Source of the DNA: Aegilops tauschii subsp. strangulata
Taxonomy: Eukaryota > Streptophyta > Magnoliopsida > Poales > Poaceae
DNA: 64,000 nt
Direction: 5' to 3'
Assembly (NCBI RefSeq): GCF_002575655.3
Contig: NC_053040.3
Coordinates: 361,272,267-361,336,266, forward strand
Position 1 is the first letter of the stretch, and every line of letters begins with the position of its first letter. This document shows positions 23,245 to 34,337 of this stretch, one piece after another. Made by a program: the position numbers and the translations under genes. Under the pieces are notes generated by a model, which did not search any database, had not been told where the DNA came from, and saw only the letters and a list, made by a program, of their open reading frames with translations.

Positions 23245-23567
23245 AATTTGGACCCAGTTATGTCAAACTTGCTTCCCTTGCCACTAAACAACAAAGAGCT
23301 TTGGAAAAAGTTCAATACATGCTAAGTAAGAGTGATGATATGATGGGTGAAGAAAAAGATCAGTCAAAAGCTTTGGCTGAAAGTCTTCAGAGACTTCAGT
23401 CTAAGTTTGACACCCTTCAAAGTGATCATAACACTCTCTTATCTGATCATGAGAAGCTTTCTTATGAATTTCTTCAGAGAAAGCAAGATCTTGAGAATCT
23501 AAGATTGAGTTATGAAGATCTTCAGAAGGAGCGCGATTCATTACTTGCTCAACAAATCAGCGCTACT
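23245..23567 (+). pseudogene. gag: Element A gag fragment (5'-truncated), left of insertion B
   Basis: Starts abruptly at EFGPSYVKLASL next to the gypsy LTR. It carries the gag coiled coil of the short type (QYMLSKSDDMMGEEKDQSKA, YEFLQRKQDLENLRLSYE) and stops at the target site of element B. The frame continues at 62760. Element A's LTR, primer site and gag start are gone. Confidence 0.88.
23563..23567. repeat. Target site duplication (left) of element B, CTACT
   Basis: Identical to 62755-62759. Uninterrupted copies read GCGCTTCTCAGG at this place, so the target lay in A's gag. Confidence 0.93.
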
Positions 23568-25075
23568 TGTAAGTGCATCGAGTGCCCCGTAGTGATTTTG
23601 GTGTATTGAAGACTTATAGGTTAAGGGACTAATGTGTTTATGAGTGTACACAGGTCTATAAGTCTATGAGGAGTTTGATATTTACAGAGAAAGTCGACCC
23701 CTAAAAATGAAGTTCTTCAACTGAAGACTTTGGATTTCTGAAGACTTTCTGAAGACTTTGAAAATGAAGAAATTGGTGTGACCTTGAAGACTTGGCATTC
23801 ATTCGAGGAACATGAAGCGTGAAGACTTTTGTTTTTGTAGTTTCATTTTCTCTTTCTTGAGTCATAGGAAACACCGTACTGTTAAAGGGGGTCGAGGAAA
23901 TACTAAGGAAAAATTTCCATGTGATGCTCAACTCAAAATCCTACACCTACCAATCCCTTCGAGTGAAGCCATTGGAAATCTCATACAGTTCAGTCATATT
24001 CTTCAGTGACAGAGACGAAGTTCTTCTGGTCTCTGAGGAATTTCTTCTGACCGAGGAGTTAGAAATTCGCCAGTGCAGATTGCCTACACAGTGAGGAACA
24101 TACTAGCCCTGAGGAATTTGAGCCTCAAATATCCTACCGTTGCTGTGCTACGCGCCAGCTATCCCAAAATATCTACCCACCTAACGGTCATATCATTGAA
24201 GGGCATTTTGTCTTATCATGTCGGGATGCTCCCTAGGCTATAAATAGCCGCCCCTACAACCACTAGCTGGTTGGCTGCTCCGAGAGAAACTGACACTTGT
24301 CATTTGAGAAAATCCCATCCTCCGAGGACTTTGAGCGAAAATCATCGAGTGATGAAAACCCAAACCCAGACAACTACAAACCCAAACTGATTGAGCATCA
24401 CTTAAGAGATTGATCTTGCGTAGATTCGACGCTTGTTAACTTTGAAGACTGTGCTTCTTCCGGACGGTTAGGCGTCATGGTCTAGAGCATCCAAAAGGAA
24501 ATTGTGGATCGCCGAGTGACCGAGTTTGTGAAGGTTTGGAAGTCACCTGAAGACTTACCACGAGCGATTGGGCGAGGTCTGTGTGACCTTAGCTCAAGTA
24601 GAATACGGTGAGGACTGTGTGTCCGGGACTGTGTGTCCTCAGGTTTAAATACCTAGCTGCTCCAACCAGATGTACAACTGAGACAGCAGTTGGAACTGGT
24701 CTACCAAATCATTGTCTTCACCAAGCTTACTGGTTCTATTTCCTCAACTCTTTCATTTCCTCGTTACATTAGTTGTGTGCTTGTTCATATCTGTTTGAAG
24801 ACTTTGACTGAAGACTTTCTCAATTTCCTCAGTTCAATTTCTTCAGTCTGTTTGTCATCATCCTGTTTTATCCTGTGTTTACGCTTTCTGTACTCTGTGC
24901 TTGTCTTCATTTCACCATGATGACCATGCCTATGTTCTGTTATGTTTACATCTGAGTACTTATTCCGCTGCAAGTAGTTCTTCGCTTAGGAATTTCCTCA
25001 CCCTGAAATTCCTTAGTGAAGAATTCATGAAAATCGCCTATTCACCCCCCCTCTAGTCGATATAACACACTTTCA
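23568..25075 (+). repeat. Element B 5' LTR
   Basis: TGTAAGTGCATCGAGTGCC to ACACTTTCA, 1,508 bp, with TATA box CTATAAATAG at 24238-24247 and repeated GAAGACTTT words in U3. Confidence 0.95.
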
Positions 25076-25077
25076 AT

Positions 25078-25089
25078 TGGTATCAGAGC
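25078..25089 (+). other. Primer binding site, initiator-Met type, element B
   Basis: TGGTATCAGAGC, perfect complement of the initiator tRNA-Met 3' end, two bases after the LTR. Confidence 0.93.
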
Positions 25090-25142
25090 AAGGTACTCCC
25101 TTGTTCTGTGTGATTTTTGTTTAACCGCCTGGAGTTTTAGTT

Positions 25143-25519
25143 ATGTCGACTGCAGGTATGATCAAGGTCTCTGCTGGGTGTCCGACGTTCAATGGGACGG
25201 ACTACCCTTACTGGAAGAATAAGATGCGAATGCATCTTGAGGCAATTGATAACGATCTCTGGTATGTTGTGGAAAATGGTGTTCCCTCAGTCACATCTAC
25301 TCTGAACGCTACTGATGTGAAGAGATTCAAGCAACTCGATTCTCAAGCGAAGAACATCATATGTGGCCATCTGAGCAAAGGGCAGTATGGAAGAGTGAGT
25401 GCTTTGGAAACTGCTAAGCTTATCTGGGATAGGCTGTCCAAAGTGAATGAAGGAGTCTCAACTCAACGTGACTCTCATGTTGACGTTCTTCACAATCTCT
25501 TCAACCGCTTCAAGAGACT
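25143..25519 (+). pseudogene. gag: Element B gag, N-terminal 126 codons, cut by element C
   Basis: Open frame from MSTAGMIKVSAGCPTF with the DUF4219/UBN2-like copia gag start (NGTDYPYWKNKMRMHL, KLIWDRLSKVNEG). It is the long-type gag N-terminus, like element C. It ends at LFNRFKRL where C's LTR begins. The part that is present has no stop or frameshift. Confidence 0.92.
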
Positions 25520-27013
25520 TGTAAGTGCATCTAGTGCCCCTTAGTGATTTTGGTGTATTGAAGACTTATAGGTTAAGGGACTAATGTGTTTACGACTGTA
25601 CACAGGTGTATAAGTCTATGAGGAGTTTGATATTTACAGAGAAAGTCGACCCCCAAAAATAAAGTTCTTTGACTGAAGGCTTTGGATTTCTGAAGACTTT
25701 CTGAAGACTTTGAAAGTGAAGAAATTGGTGTGACCTTATAGACTAGGTATCCATTCGAGGAACATGAAGCGTGAAGACTTTTGTTTTCGTAGTTTCATTT
25801 TCTCTTTCTTGAGTCATAGGAAACACCGTACTGTTAAAGGGCGTCGAGGAAATACTAAGGAAAAAATTTCATGTGATGCTCAACTCAAAATCCTACACCT
25901 ACCAATCCCTTCGAGTGAAGCCATTGGAAATCTCATACAGTTCAGTCATATTCTTCAGTGACAAAGATGAAGTTCTTCTGGTCTCTGAGGAATTTGTTCT
26001 GACTGGGGAGTTAGGAATTCGCCAGTGCAGATTGCCTACACAGTGAGGAACATGATAGCCCCGAGGAATTTGAGCCTCAAATATCCAACCGTTGCTGTGC
26101 TATGCGCTAGCTGTCCCAAAATATCTACCCACCTAATGGTCATATCATTGAAGGACATTTATGTGTTATCATGTCGGGCTGTTCCCTAGGCTATAAATAG
26201 CCACCCCCTACAACCACTAGCTGGTTGGCTGCTCCGAGAGAAACTGGCACTTGTCAATTGAGAGCATCCCATCCTCCGAGGACTTTGAGCGAAAATCATC
26301 AAGTGAGGAAAAACCAAACCCAAACACCTACAAACCCAAAGTGATTGAGCATCAATGAAGAGATTGATCTTGCGTAGATCCGATGCTTGTTACCTTTGAA
26401 GACTGTGCTTCTTCCAGACGGTTAGGCGTCATGATCTAGAGCATCCAAGAGGAAGTTGTGGACCGCCGAGTGACCGAGTTTGTGAAGGTTCGGAAGTCAC
26501 CTGAAGACTTACCACGAGTGATTGGGCGAGGTCTATGTGACCTTAGCTCAAGGAGAATACGGTGAGGACTGTGTGTCCCCAGGTTTAAATACCTAGCCAC
26601 TCCAACCAGATGTACAACTGAGACAGCAGTTGGAACTGTCTACCAAATCATTGTCTTCACCAAGCCTACTAGTTCTATTTCCTCAACTCTTTCATTTTCT
26701 CATTACAGTTGCTGTGTGCTTGTTCATATCTGTTTGAAGACTTTGACTGAAGACTTTCTCAATTTCCTCAGTTCAAATTCTTCAGTCTGTTTGTCTTCAT
26801 CCTGTGTTATCATGTGTTTACGCTTTCTGTACTCTGTGCCTGTCTTCATTTCATCATGATGACCATGCTTGTATTCTGTTATGTTTACTTCTGAGTACTT
26901 ATTCCGCTGCAAGTAGTTCTTCGCTATGGAATGTCCTCACCTACAAATTACTCAGTGAAGTATTCATAAAAATCGCCTATTCACCCCCCTCTAGTCGATG
27001 TAATGCACTTTCA
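25520..27013 (+). repeat. Element C 5' LTR
   Basis: TGTAAGTGCATCTAGTGCC to GCACTTTCA, 1,494 bp; TATA box CTATAAATAG at 26191-26200. Confidence 0.95.
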
Positions 27014-27015
27014 AT

Positions 27016-27027
27016 TGGTATCAGACC
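27016..27027 (+). other. Primer binding site, initiator-Met type, element C (one mismatch)
   Basis: TGGTATCAGACC; the penultimate G of the usual site is changed to C. Confidence 0.85.
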
Positions 27028-27080
27028 AAGGTACTCCCTTGTTCTGCGTGATCTTGGTTTAGCCGCCTGGAATTTTAGTT

Positions 27081-29639
27081 ATGTCGACTGTAGGTATGAT
27101 CTAGGTCTCTGCTGGGTGTCCTACCTTCGATGGGACGGACTACCCTTATTGGAAGAATAAGATGCGAATGCATCTTGAGGCAATTGATAACGATCTTTGG
27201 TATGTTGTGGAAAATGGTGTTCCCTCGGTCACACCTTCTATGAATGCTACTAATTTGAAGAGATTCGAGCAACTCGATTCTCAAGCGAAGAACATCATAT
27301 GTGGCCATCTGAGCAAAGAGCAGTATGGAAGAGTGAGTGCTTTGGAAACTGCTAAGCTTATCTGGGATAGGCTGTCCAAAGTGAATGAAGGAGTCTCAAC
27401 TCAACGTGACTCTCGTGTTGACGTTCTTCGCAATCTCTTCAACCGCTTCAAGAGACTCGATAATGAAAATGTTCAGCAAACCTTCGATCGCCTCACTGAC
27501 ATCTCAAATGAGCTTCAAGCACTTGGTGCTACTAACATCACCGACCATGAGGTGGTGAAGAAATTGCTGAGATCGCTTGATTGCTCATTTGATACTCTGG
27601 CACTGGTGATACAAGAACGTGCTAATTACAAGTCACTTGATCCCGCTGATAGCTTCGAGAGGCTAAACACTCATGAGTTCCAGCTTGCTGAGAAGAGAGA
27701 TCTCTATGGTTGGAGCTATGGCAGATCACGTGCCCTGAAGGCCAAGGTTGTCTCTGAATCTGAAGGTGAAGATTCTGGTTGTAGCCTTGGTCATCCTGAA
27801 GAACTGAGCCAGGAGCTAGCACTGCTCGTGAAGAAATTCCAGAAGTTCTCAAGACATGGTCGCTTTGGAAAATCCTCAAGGAGCAATGATTCCTCATCCA
27901 GTGACTACAAGAAGAGGCTATGCCACAAATGCAAAAAACCCGGTCACTACATTCAAGATTGTCCTCAGTGGGAAAAGCAATCAAAGAAGAAGAAATACAA
28001 GGATTACAGTTCTGATGACTCGAAGAAGAAGAAGAAATCTTCAAAGTCTTCATCATCAAAATCTTCAAAGTCTTCATCTCATAAGAAGAGCAGCTCCAAG
28101 AAGGCTCGGGCATTCATTGGCAAGGAAATGGACTCTGAGGCTGAATCTAAGGAACATGAGGAAGAGGAGGCATCTGAGGAGTCCGAGTCTGGTGTGGCAA
28201 GTCTAGCTCTCGCTACTACATTCGTCAGCAAGTCTATCTTCAACCCTGAAGAAAATGGCTCCACCAACAAGGCTGATGAAGGCAATGATGACTAAGCTCC
28301 CACCTATTGCTTCATGGAAAAGGGTGCCAAGGTACTCAAATATACCTCCTCTGAATCAAGTGAGAATGAATCTGATGAAAACCTCAAGCCCAGTTACTCT
28401 AAACTTGCTAAGATTGCTGTGAAACAACAAAAGGCTTTTGAAAAGGTTCAAAACACATTAGACAAAAGTGATGATATGTTCGGTGAAGAAATGGATCGCA
28501 CTAAAACCTTGACTGGAAATCTTCAGAGACTTCAGACTAGGTTTGACAACCTTCAAGGTCATCATAACACTCTCTTATCTGATCATGAGAAGCTTTCTTA
28601 TGAATTTCTTCAGAGAAAGCAAGATCTTGAAAAGCTAAGAGTGAGTTATGAAGATCTTCAGAAGGAGCGTGACTCATTACTTGCTCAACAAATCAGCGCT
28701 TCTCAGGAAGAATTTGTTCCTCCATGTTTGAAATGCATTTAACGTGAATCTGCTAATTCTTCACCTGAATGTTCAAATGCTTCTATTGCTACAAATTCTT
28801 CAACTGTCTCTGCTATCACTAATTCCTCATCTGAGGACATTGCTAGTATAACTGATGATGCAGGGCTGAAGGAATTGTATATGACAGGCATGTACAAAAG
28901 CCTCAAAGGGCATCAGACTCTTTGTGATGTGCTTAAAAAGCAGATCCTCAACAGGAACCCTAGGAAAGAGGGTATTGCCTTTGAGAGGAAAATCAATGCT
29001 GATGAAACATATTGGAAGCCTGAGCAGTACCCCAAAACCTCATGGGTTGCTGCAAAGGGACCTCCAGTTGATCCATCTAATCTATCTGGCTTTACATGTG
29101 AATCTCCTCATTCTTCTGATGAGTCATTTGACTCCAACTATGAACTGTTCAAAAATCAGAATGGTGAAGTATTTGCTAGATATGTTGGCACTAACTATAG
29201 GAACGGTTCCCCTATGAAGAAAATCTGGGTTCCCAAAAGGTGCCTTGAAAATCTTCAGGTGAATGTCATCATGACACCACCAGTGAAGAATAAGAACTCC
29301 TGATCAAATTCTTCATATGGATCCAAGTCCTCATACGGACTAAATTCCTCACGTGGATCAAATTCCTAAAATGGATCAAAGTCCTCATATGATCATCGTC
29401 GTGCTAACCCCACTGTTTCACAGGGAAGAGCTAAGGGCTATGAATATGAGCATTACTCTTCTAACCATTATGTTCATAAGTCCTCGAAGAATTTCTCTAC
29501 TCATTCATATGCTTATCCTAACTCCTCTTATGTGAACCGAAATGGATTGGCTTCTATGCCACCTTTCTCATATGGAGCTCGCAGAGTGATGAACTCTTTG
29601 CCACCCATTCAGATCTGGGTGGTGAAGAAAAAGAACTAA
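27081..29639 (+). pseudogene. gag: Element C gag, long type with CCHC zinc knuckle (five stops)
   Basis: One continuous frame of 853 codons with no frameshift but premature stops at 27102, 28293, 28740, 29301 and 29367. Order: copia gag N-terminal domain (DGTDYPYWKNKMRMHL), UBN2-like body (LTDISNELQALGATNITDHE, VKKLLRSLDCSFDTLALVIQ), zinc knuckle CHKCKKPGHYIQDC (about residues 280-293), a Lys/Ser-rich basic segment, an acidic segment, a coiled coil, and a Ser/Tyr-rich tail ending VVKKKN. Gag packages RNA through the zinc knuckle and forms the particle. The stops are single-base changes, indicating age rather than rearrangement. Confidence 0.92.
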
Positions 29640-29654
29640 TCTCTTATGCAGGGT

Positions 29655-29702
29655 CAGGTCTCCAGACGTGCTAAAATGTCTGAAGAATTCGCTGGAGACC
29701 TG
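29655..29702 (+). other. Gag-pol spacer hairpin, element C
   Basis: CAGGTCTCCAG / CTGGAGACCTG, 11 perfect base pairs, starting 16 bases after the gag stop. The pol frame opens 170 bases later. Confidence 0.8.
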
Positions 29703-29872
29703 AAAGTGCCTGAAAGGACGCAGGCTAATCATGAAGAAATGAACTTTCATTTCTCACGTCCTCATACTACTTTATCTGTTCTATTGCTTGATGAAATTGA
29801 TCTGATGAATTGATGTCATATTCTTCACTGATGAAGTATATGATTTCGTAAGCTACACTAATTCATTTGCAA

Positions 29873-32800
29873 GACGATCAACCCAAAGCCAATGAGTGGG
29901 TCCTCGATAGTGGATGTACAAATCACAAGACTGGTGACAAGAATCTATTGATGGACGCTCCCTTATCTCCATCACGTCTGAAGCATATCATCTTCACTGA
30001 CAAAGGCAAAAGTCAGGTATTGGGTCTAGGTAAGGTTGCTATCTCAAAGGATCGGCACATGGACAAAGTCATGCTTGTCGAGTCCTTAGGATACAACCTC
30101 ATGTCTGTCTCAATGCTCCGTGATCTTGATATGGTTGTTGTCTTTGGCAAGTATCGTTGTGTTGTGATCATGGAAGCTAACCATTCCAAAGTCTTCGAAG
30201 GCTTTAGGAGAGGAGACTTGTATATTGTGACTTCTCTACAGGACCACAACCAGCCGTATGCCTACTTGAAAAAGCCTCAGAGGGCTGGCTATGGCATCGA
30301 CGACTTGGTCATGCAGGCATGAGGAATCTGCACACGCTTGCGAAGAAGAAGCATGTCATTGGCATTGAGAATGTCAAATTCCTCAAGGATCACTTGTGTG
30401 GAGCCTGTGAAGCTGGAAAGATGACCAAGGCCAAACATCCAGCAAAGACTATCATGACTACCCCTCAACCATTTGAATTGCTTCATATGGATCTCTTTGG
30501 TCCTAACCATTATTCTGCAGTTACAAATGATGCATCTCTATATGGCTTTGTTATTGTTGATGATTACTCTCGTTACACATGGGTACATATTGTCACTTAC
30601 AAACATGAGGTGCAGGAAGTCTTCAAACGATTTTCCTCGAGGGCTTCAACCAACTTTGGTGTGAAGATCAAGCACATCACAAGTGACAATGGAACTGAGT
30701 TCAAGAACTCTGGTCTTGATAACTATCTTGATGAACTTGGTATTACTCATGAGTTATCTGCTCCTTATACTCCTCAGCAGAATGGCATCGTGGAGCGCAA
30801 GAATAGGACTCTTGTTGAGATGGCTCGCACTATGCTTGATGAGTACAAGACGCCTCGTCACTTCTGGATTGAGGCAATTTATACTGCGTTCCACATCATC
30901 AACAGAGTATATCTTCACAAATTCTTCAAGAAGACTCCCTATGAACTCCTCACTGACAAGAAACCCAATGTGAGTTATTTCAAAGTCTTGGGTGCTAAAT
31001 GTTGGATTAGAGATCCTCATCACAACTCTAAATTTGCACCGAAAGCACATGAGGGTTTTATGCTTGGTTACGGAAAGGACTCGCACACCTACAGATTCTT
31101 CAACAACGTTCACCACAAAGTTGTTGAAACTGTAGATGTGCGGTTCGATGAAACTAATGGCTCGCAAAGAGAGCACCTACCTTCTGTGATAGATGAACCA
31201 GCACCTGAAGAAACTATCAGGTTCAAGGCTACTGAGGATGTCATTCCTACCGAAGAATCTGCTGAAGAATTCATTCCAGGATGTGAAGAACGTCGAGCTG
31301 ATGCACCTCAAGAAAATAGTGCTGAAGAAAATGCTGATCAAATTCCTCGACGACAACCAGCTCAACCTCGCATTTCAAATGAAGTGCAGATTGAGAGAAT
31401 CATCGATGACATTCAAGCACCAGGTCCTCTCACACGCTCAAAAGCTTCACGTTTGTCTAACTTTTGTGGGCACTTTGCTTTCGTCTCTATCACAGAGCGC
31501 ACTAAGGTAGATGAAGCATTTCTGGAGCCTGAGTGGATTCAAGCTATGCAAGAAGAATTACATCAGTTCGAGCTCAACAACGTCTGGGAACTGGTCAAAC
31601 GTCCAGCTCCTCGCAAGCACGATATCATTGGCACAAAGTAGATCTACCGCAACAAGCAAGATGAAAATGGCCTTGTGGTGAGGAATAAGGCACGGCTTGT
31701 AGCTCAAGGCTACACACAGGTTGAAGGAATTGATTTCGATGAAACTTTTGCACCTGTTGCTAGACTTGAGGCTATTAGCATATTACTTGTTTATGCTAAC
31801 CATCATGATATCACTTTATATCAAATGGATGTGAAAAGTGCATTCCTCAATGGTAAGCTTGAGGAAGAAGTATATGTTGCTCAACCCCCAGATTTCGAAG
31901 ATCCAAAGCATCCTGACAAAGTCTTCAGACTCAATAAGGCCCTCTATGGCCTCAAGCAGGCCCCTCGGGCGTGGTATGATACTTTGAAGGAATTCCTCAT
32001 GAAGAAAGGCTTCAAACCCGGTTCACTTGACCCAACTCTTTTCACTAAATCTTATGATGGTGAATTGTTTGTGTGCCAAATATACGTTGATGATATTATT
32101 TTTGGGTGTACTGACCAACGTTATAGTGATGAATTTGCCTATATGATGAGTGAAGAATATGAAATGTCTATGATGGGAGAGTTGAAATTCTTCTTAGGTC
32201 TTCAAATTTGTCAACAGCGCAATGGCATATTCATATCTCAGGAGAAATTCGGCATGCAAGATTGCAAAGGCGTTAAAATTCCTATGCCCACAAATGGCCA
32301 TCTATGCACTGCTGAAATTGGTATTGACTTCGATCAAAAGGTATACTGCTCCATGATTGGTTCTTTATTGTACTTATGTGCATCTAGGCCAGACATTATG
32401 CTTAGTGTTTGCATGTGTGTCCAATTTCGAGCTACACCGAAGGAAGCACACCATAAGGCTATGAAGCATATTCTTCGATATCTAGCTCACACACCAACAC
32501 TTGGATTATGGTACCCCAATGGCTCGGCTTTTGATCTCATTGGATATTCAGACTCTGACTAAGCTGGTGATAATGTGGACCGCAAGTCAACATCTGGCAC
32601 ATGCCATTTCCTCGGATGATCTTTGGTCTGTTGGTCCTCGAAGAAACAGAACTGCGTATCACAGTCTACTGCTGAAGCTGAGTACATTGCTGTTGGTTCT
32701 TGCTGTGCACAATTGCTGTGGATGAAGCAAACTCTCAAGGACTACGGCGTCAACGTGAAGAATGTGCCTCTCTACTGTGACAATGAGAGTACCATCAAGA

Positions 32801-33012
32801 TTGCTCATAACCCAGTTCAGCACTCGAAGACAAAGCACATTCAGATTCGTCATCATTTTCTTCGTGATCATGTGTTGAATGGCGAAATTTCTATTGTGCA
32901 TGTGAAGACTGAAGAACAACTAGCCGATATCTTCACCAAGCCCTTGGATGAGAAGAGATTTAGCAAGTTGCGGTGTGAGCTAAATATCTTAGAATCTTCA
33001 AATGTTCTTTGA
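29873..33012 (+). pseudogene. pol: Element C pol: protease, integrase, reverse transcriptase, RNase H
   Basis: Protease WVLDSGCTNH with its catalytic Asp; a 1-bp loss near 30228 shifts the frame before the integrase. Integrase has CGACEAGK, HMDLFGP, SDNGTEF and NGIVERKN. Stops at 31639 (a Trp codon), 32560 (a Tyr codon in the RNase H motif) and 32617. The RT holds [11 protein letters not shown] and YVDDIIFG but has lost 24 bp (eight residues) near 32245 between short direct repeats. RNase H shows [13 protein letters not shown] and CDNESTI. It cannot act now. The order and borders match E and D. Confidence 0.93.
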
Positions 33013-33324
33013 AAAGGACACTCATCCTAACACTTATGCAAAATTGATGACTTCGATGTGCAACACATGAAGAAACGTTTTTCTTCAATCAATGAAGACT
33101 AACACTCTAAGTGTGAAGAAATTAACGAAGAATTTGATTCTCAGAACCCTACGACAATTGTACGCGGTGTCTGAAATCATGATTCTTATACAGTGGGTCA
33201 CGCCACCACCAAAAGTTGAAAATCTTCAATTTGAGTTTTTCCTTAGTTTTTTGAAATTCCTCAGTTGTTCATTTTCTTCAACTTTGCATTGTCTTCACTG
33301 TTTCCGTCTTTTTTCTTCATTTGC

Positions 33325-33355
<31 letters not shown>

Positions 33356-33746
33356 GAGTTTATGTCCTCTACAGCATTCACTTATTGCTATTTCCTCAAG
33401 TTGCTCTTTCTGCTAAGTGAATGTGATCGGACCCTTCCCCCTCTATGCTAAACTCTACCCAATCTATTCACAAATTCTTCATGTGCGTTCTATTTGAAAC
33501 TCGTTCAAAATCTTCATTGTGTCCTTGTCAGCTGAAGAATTTGCGAACGAAACTTTTAACTTATCTTATCTAAATTTTCGGCTTTGCCGCTCAAACCGTT
33601 CCACATCCCACGATAATACTTATCTATTCACCCACGATCTCACACGATCGCCACATCTCAGTACGCGGGTGACACATGTCAAGCGAATGAGAAGGGTCAG
33701 TGGCACGTTCATCCAATTTCTTCGGGCAAACAGTTTTTCACCGTGG
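33013..33746 (+). other. Pol-ORF3 spacer of element C with TA microsatellite
   Basis: No gene supported. TA run at about 33323-33356, then AT-rich sequence with the conserved stretch CGGACCCTTCCCCCTCTATG near 33428-33447, leading into the ORF3 promoter. Confidence 0.6.
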
Positions 33747-34006
33747 CTATATATACCCCTCCCCTTCCTCACTTCACTTTTACTCCGCTCGAGCTTCTCC
33801 AACCCTAGCGCCGCCGCTACTTCATTGTCGCCAGTGAGGAAGAGCTTCACTGCCTCGACCTCGTCGCCGTCGTACTCGCGCTGGCCATGGATTCCTTCAC
33901 TCCGCCGCCACCGAAGCTGTCTTCCTCTGCCAAGTTAGGGCGTGGAAGATCTGAACTGACGAACTTCACATCTACACTTCCCAGTTCGTCGTGTTCTTCG
34001 TCCAAG
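33747..34006 (+). promoter_or_regulatory. Internal promoter and leader exon of ORF3, element C
   Basis: TATA box variant CTATATATA at 33747-33755 (CTATAAATA in D and E), then pyrimidine-rich start region, CCAACCCTAGC and a GC-rich leader ending at donor CCAAG|GTAATT. Confidence 0.6.
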
Positions 34007-34331
34007 GTAATTAAAACTTACTTTTACTGCCCTCTTTGATTCATTTGTTTTCTTCAAAATCTTCAAAAGGTGTTTATTCTTTAAATCTTCACACACTAAA
34101 CACCTCACATGTCATCTGTTCTTGATTCGTTTCTCTAAGCTACATTTTTCTTAAAGATTCCTCAATTGTGTGGATTTTCAATCTATACAACTCTGGTACC
34201 TAAGACCATGAACGCTTAGTGAAATTCTTCAAGACTCATCTGGTCAAATTCCTCAAACTTGTTCTTTTTGAAAAACTTCTGAGAACGCATATGATCTCTC
34301 CAAATTCCTCGCAACTATACTCTATTCACAG
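34007..34331 (+). other. Predicted intron in the ORF3 leader, element C
   Basis: 325 bp, GTAATTAAAAC at the donor and CTATTCACAG at the acceptor, seven bases before the ORF3 ATG. Length and borders are kept in E and D. Confidence 0.65.
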
Positions 34332-34337
34332 GTACAC

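Noticed and set aside
23812..24009. Open frame MKREDFCF... found in every Sirevirus LTR
   Set aside because: It recurs only because LTRs are copies of one another; it lies in U3 before the TATA box and its frame is broken in the E 5' LTR.
33519..33938. Open frame of 139 codons upstream of ORF3 in element C
   Set aside because: It overlaps the TATA box and GC-rich leader, is not conserved as a frame in D and E, and ends without any recognisable domain.
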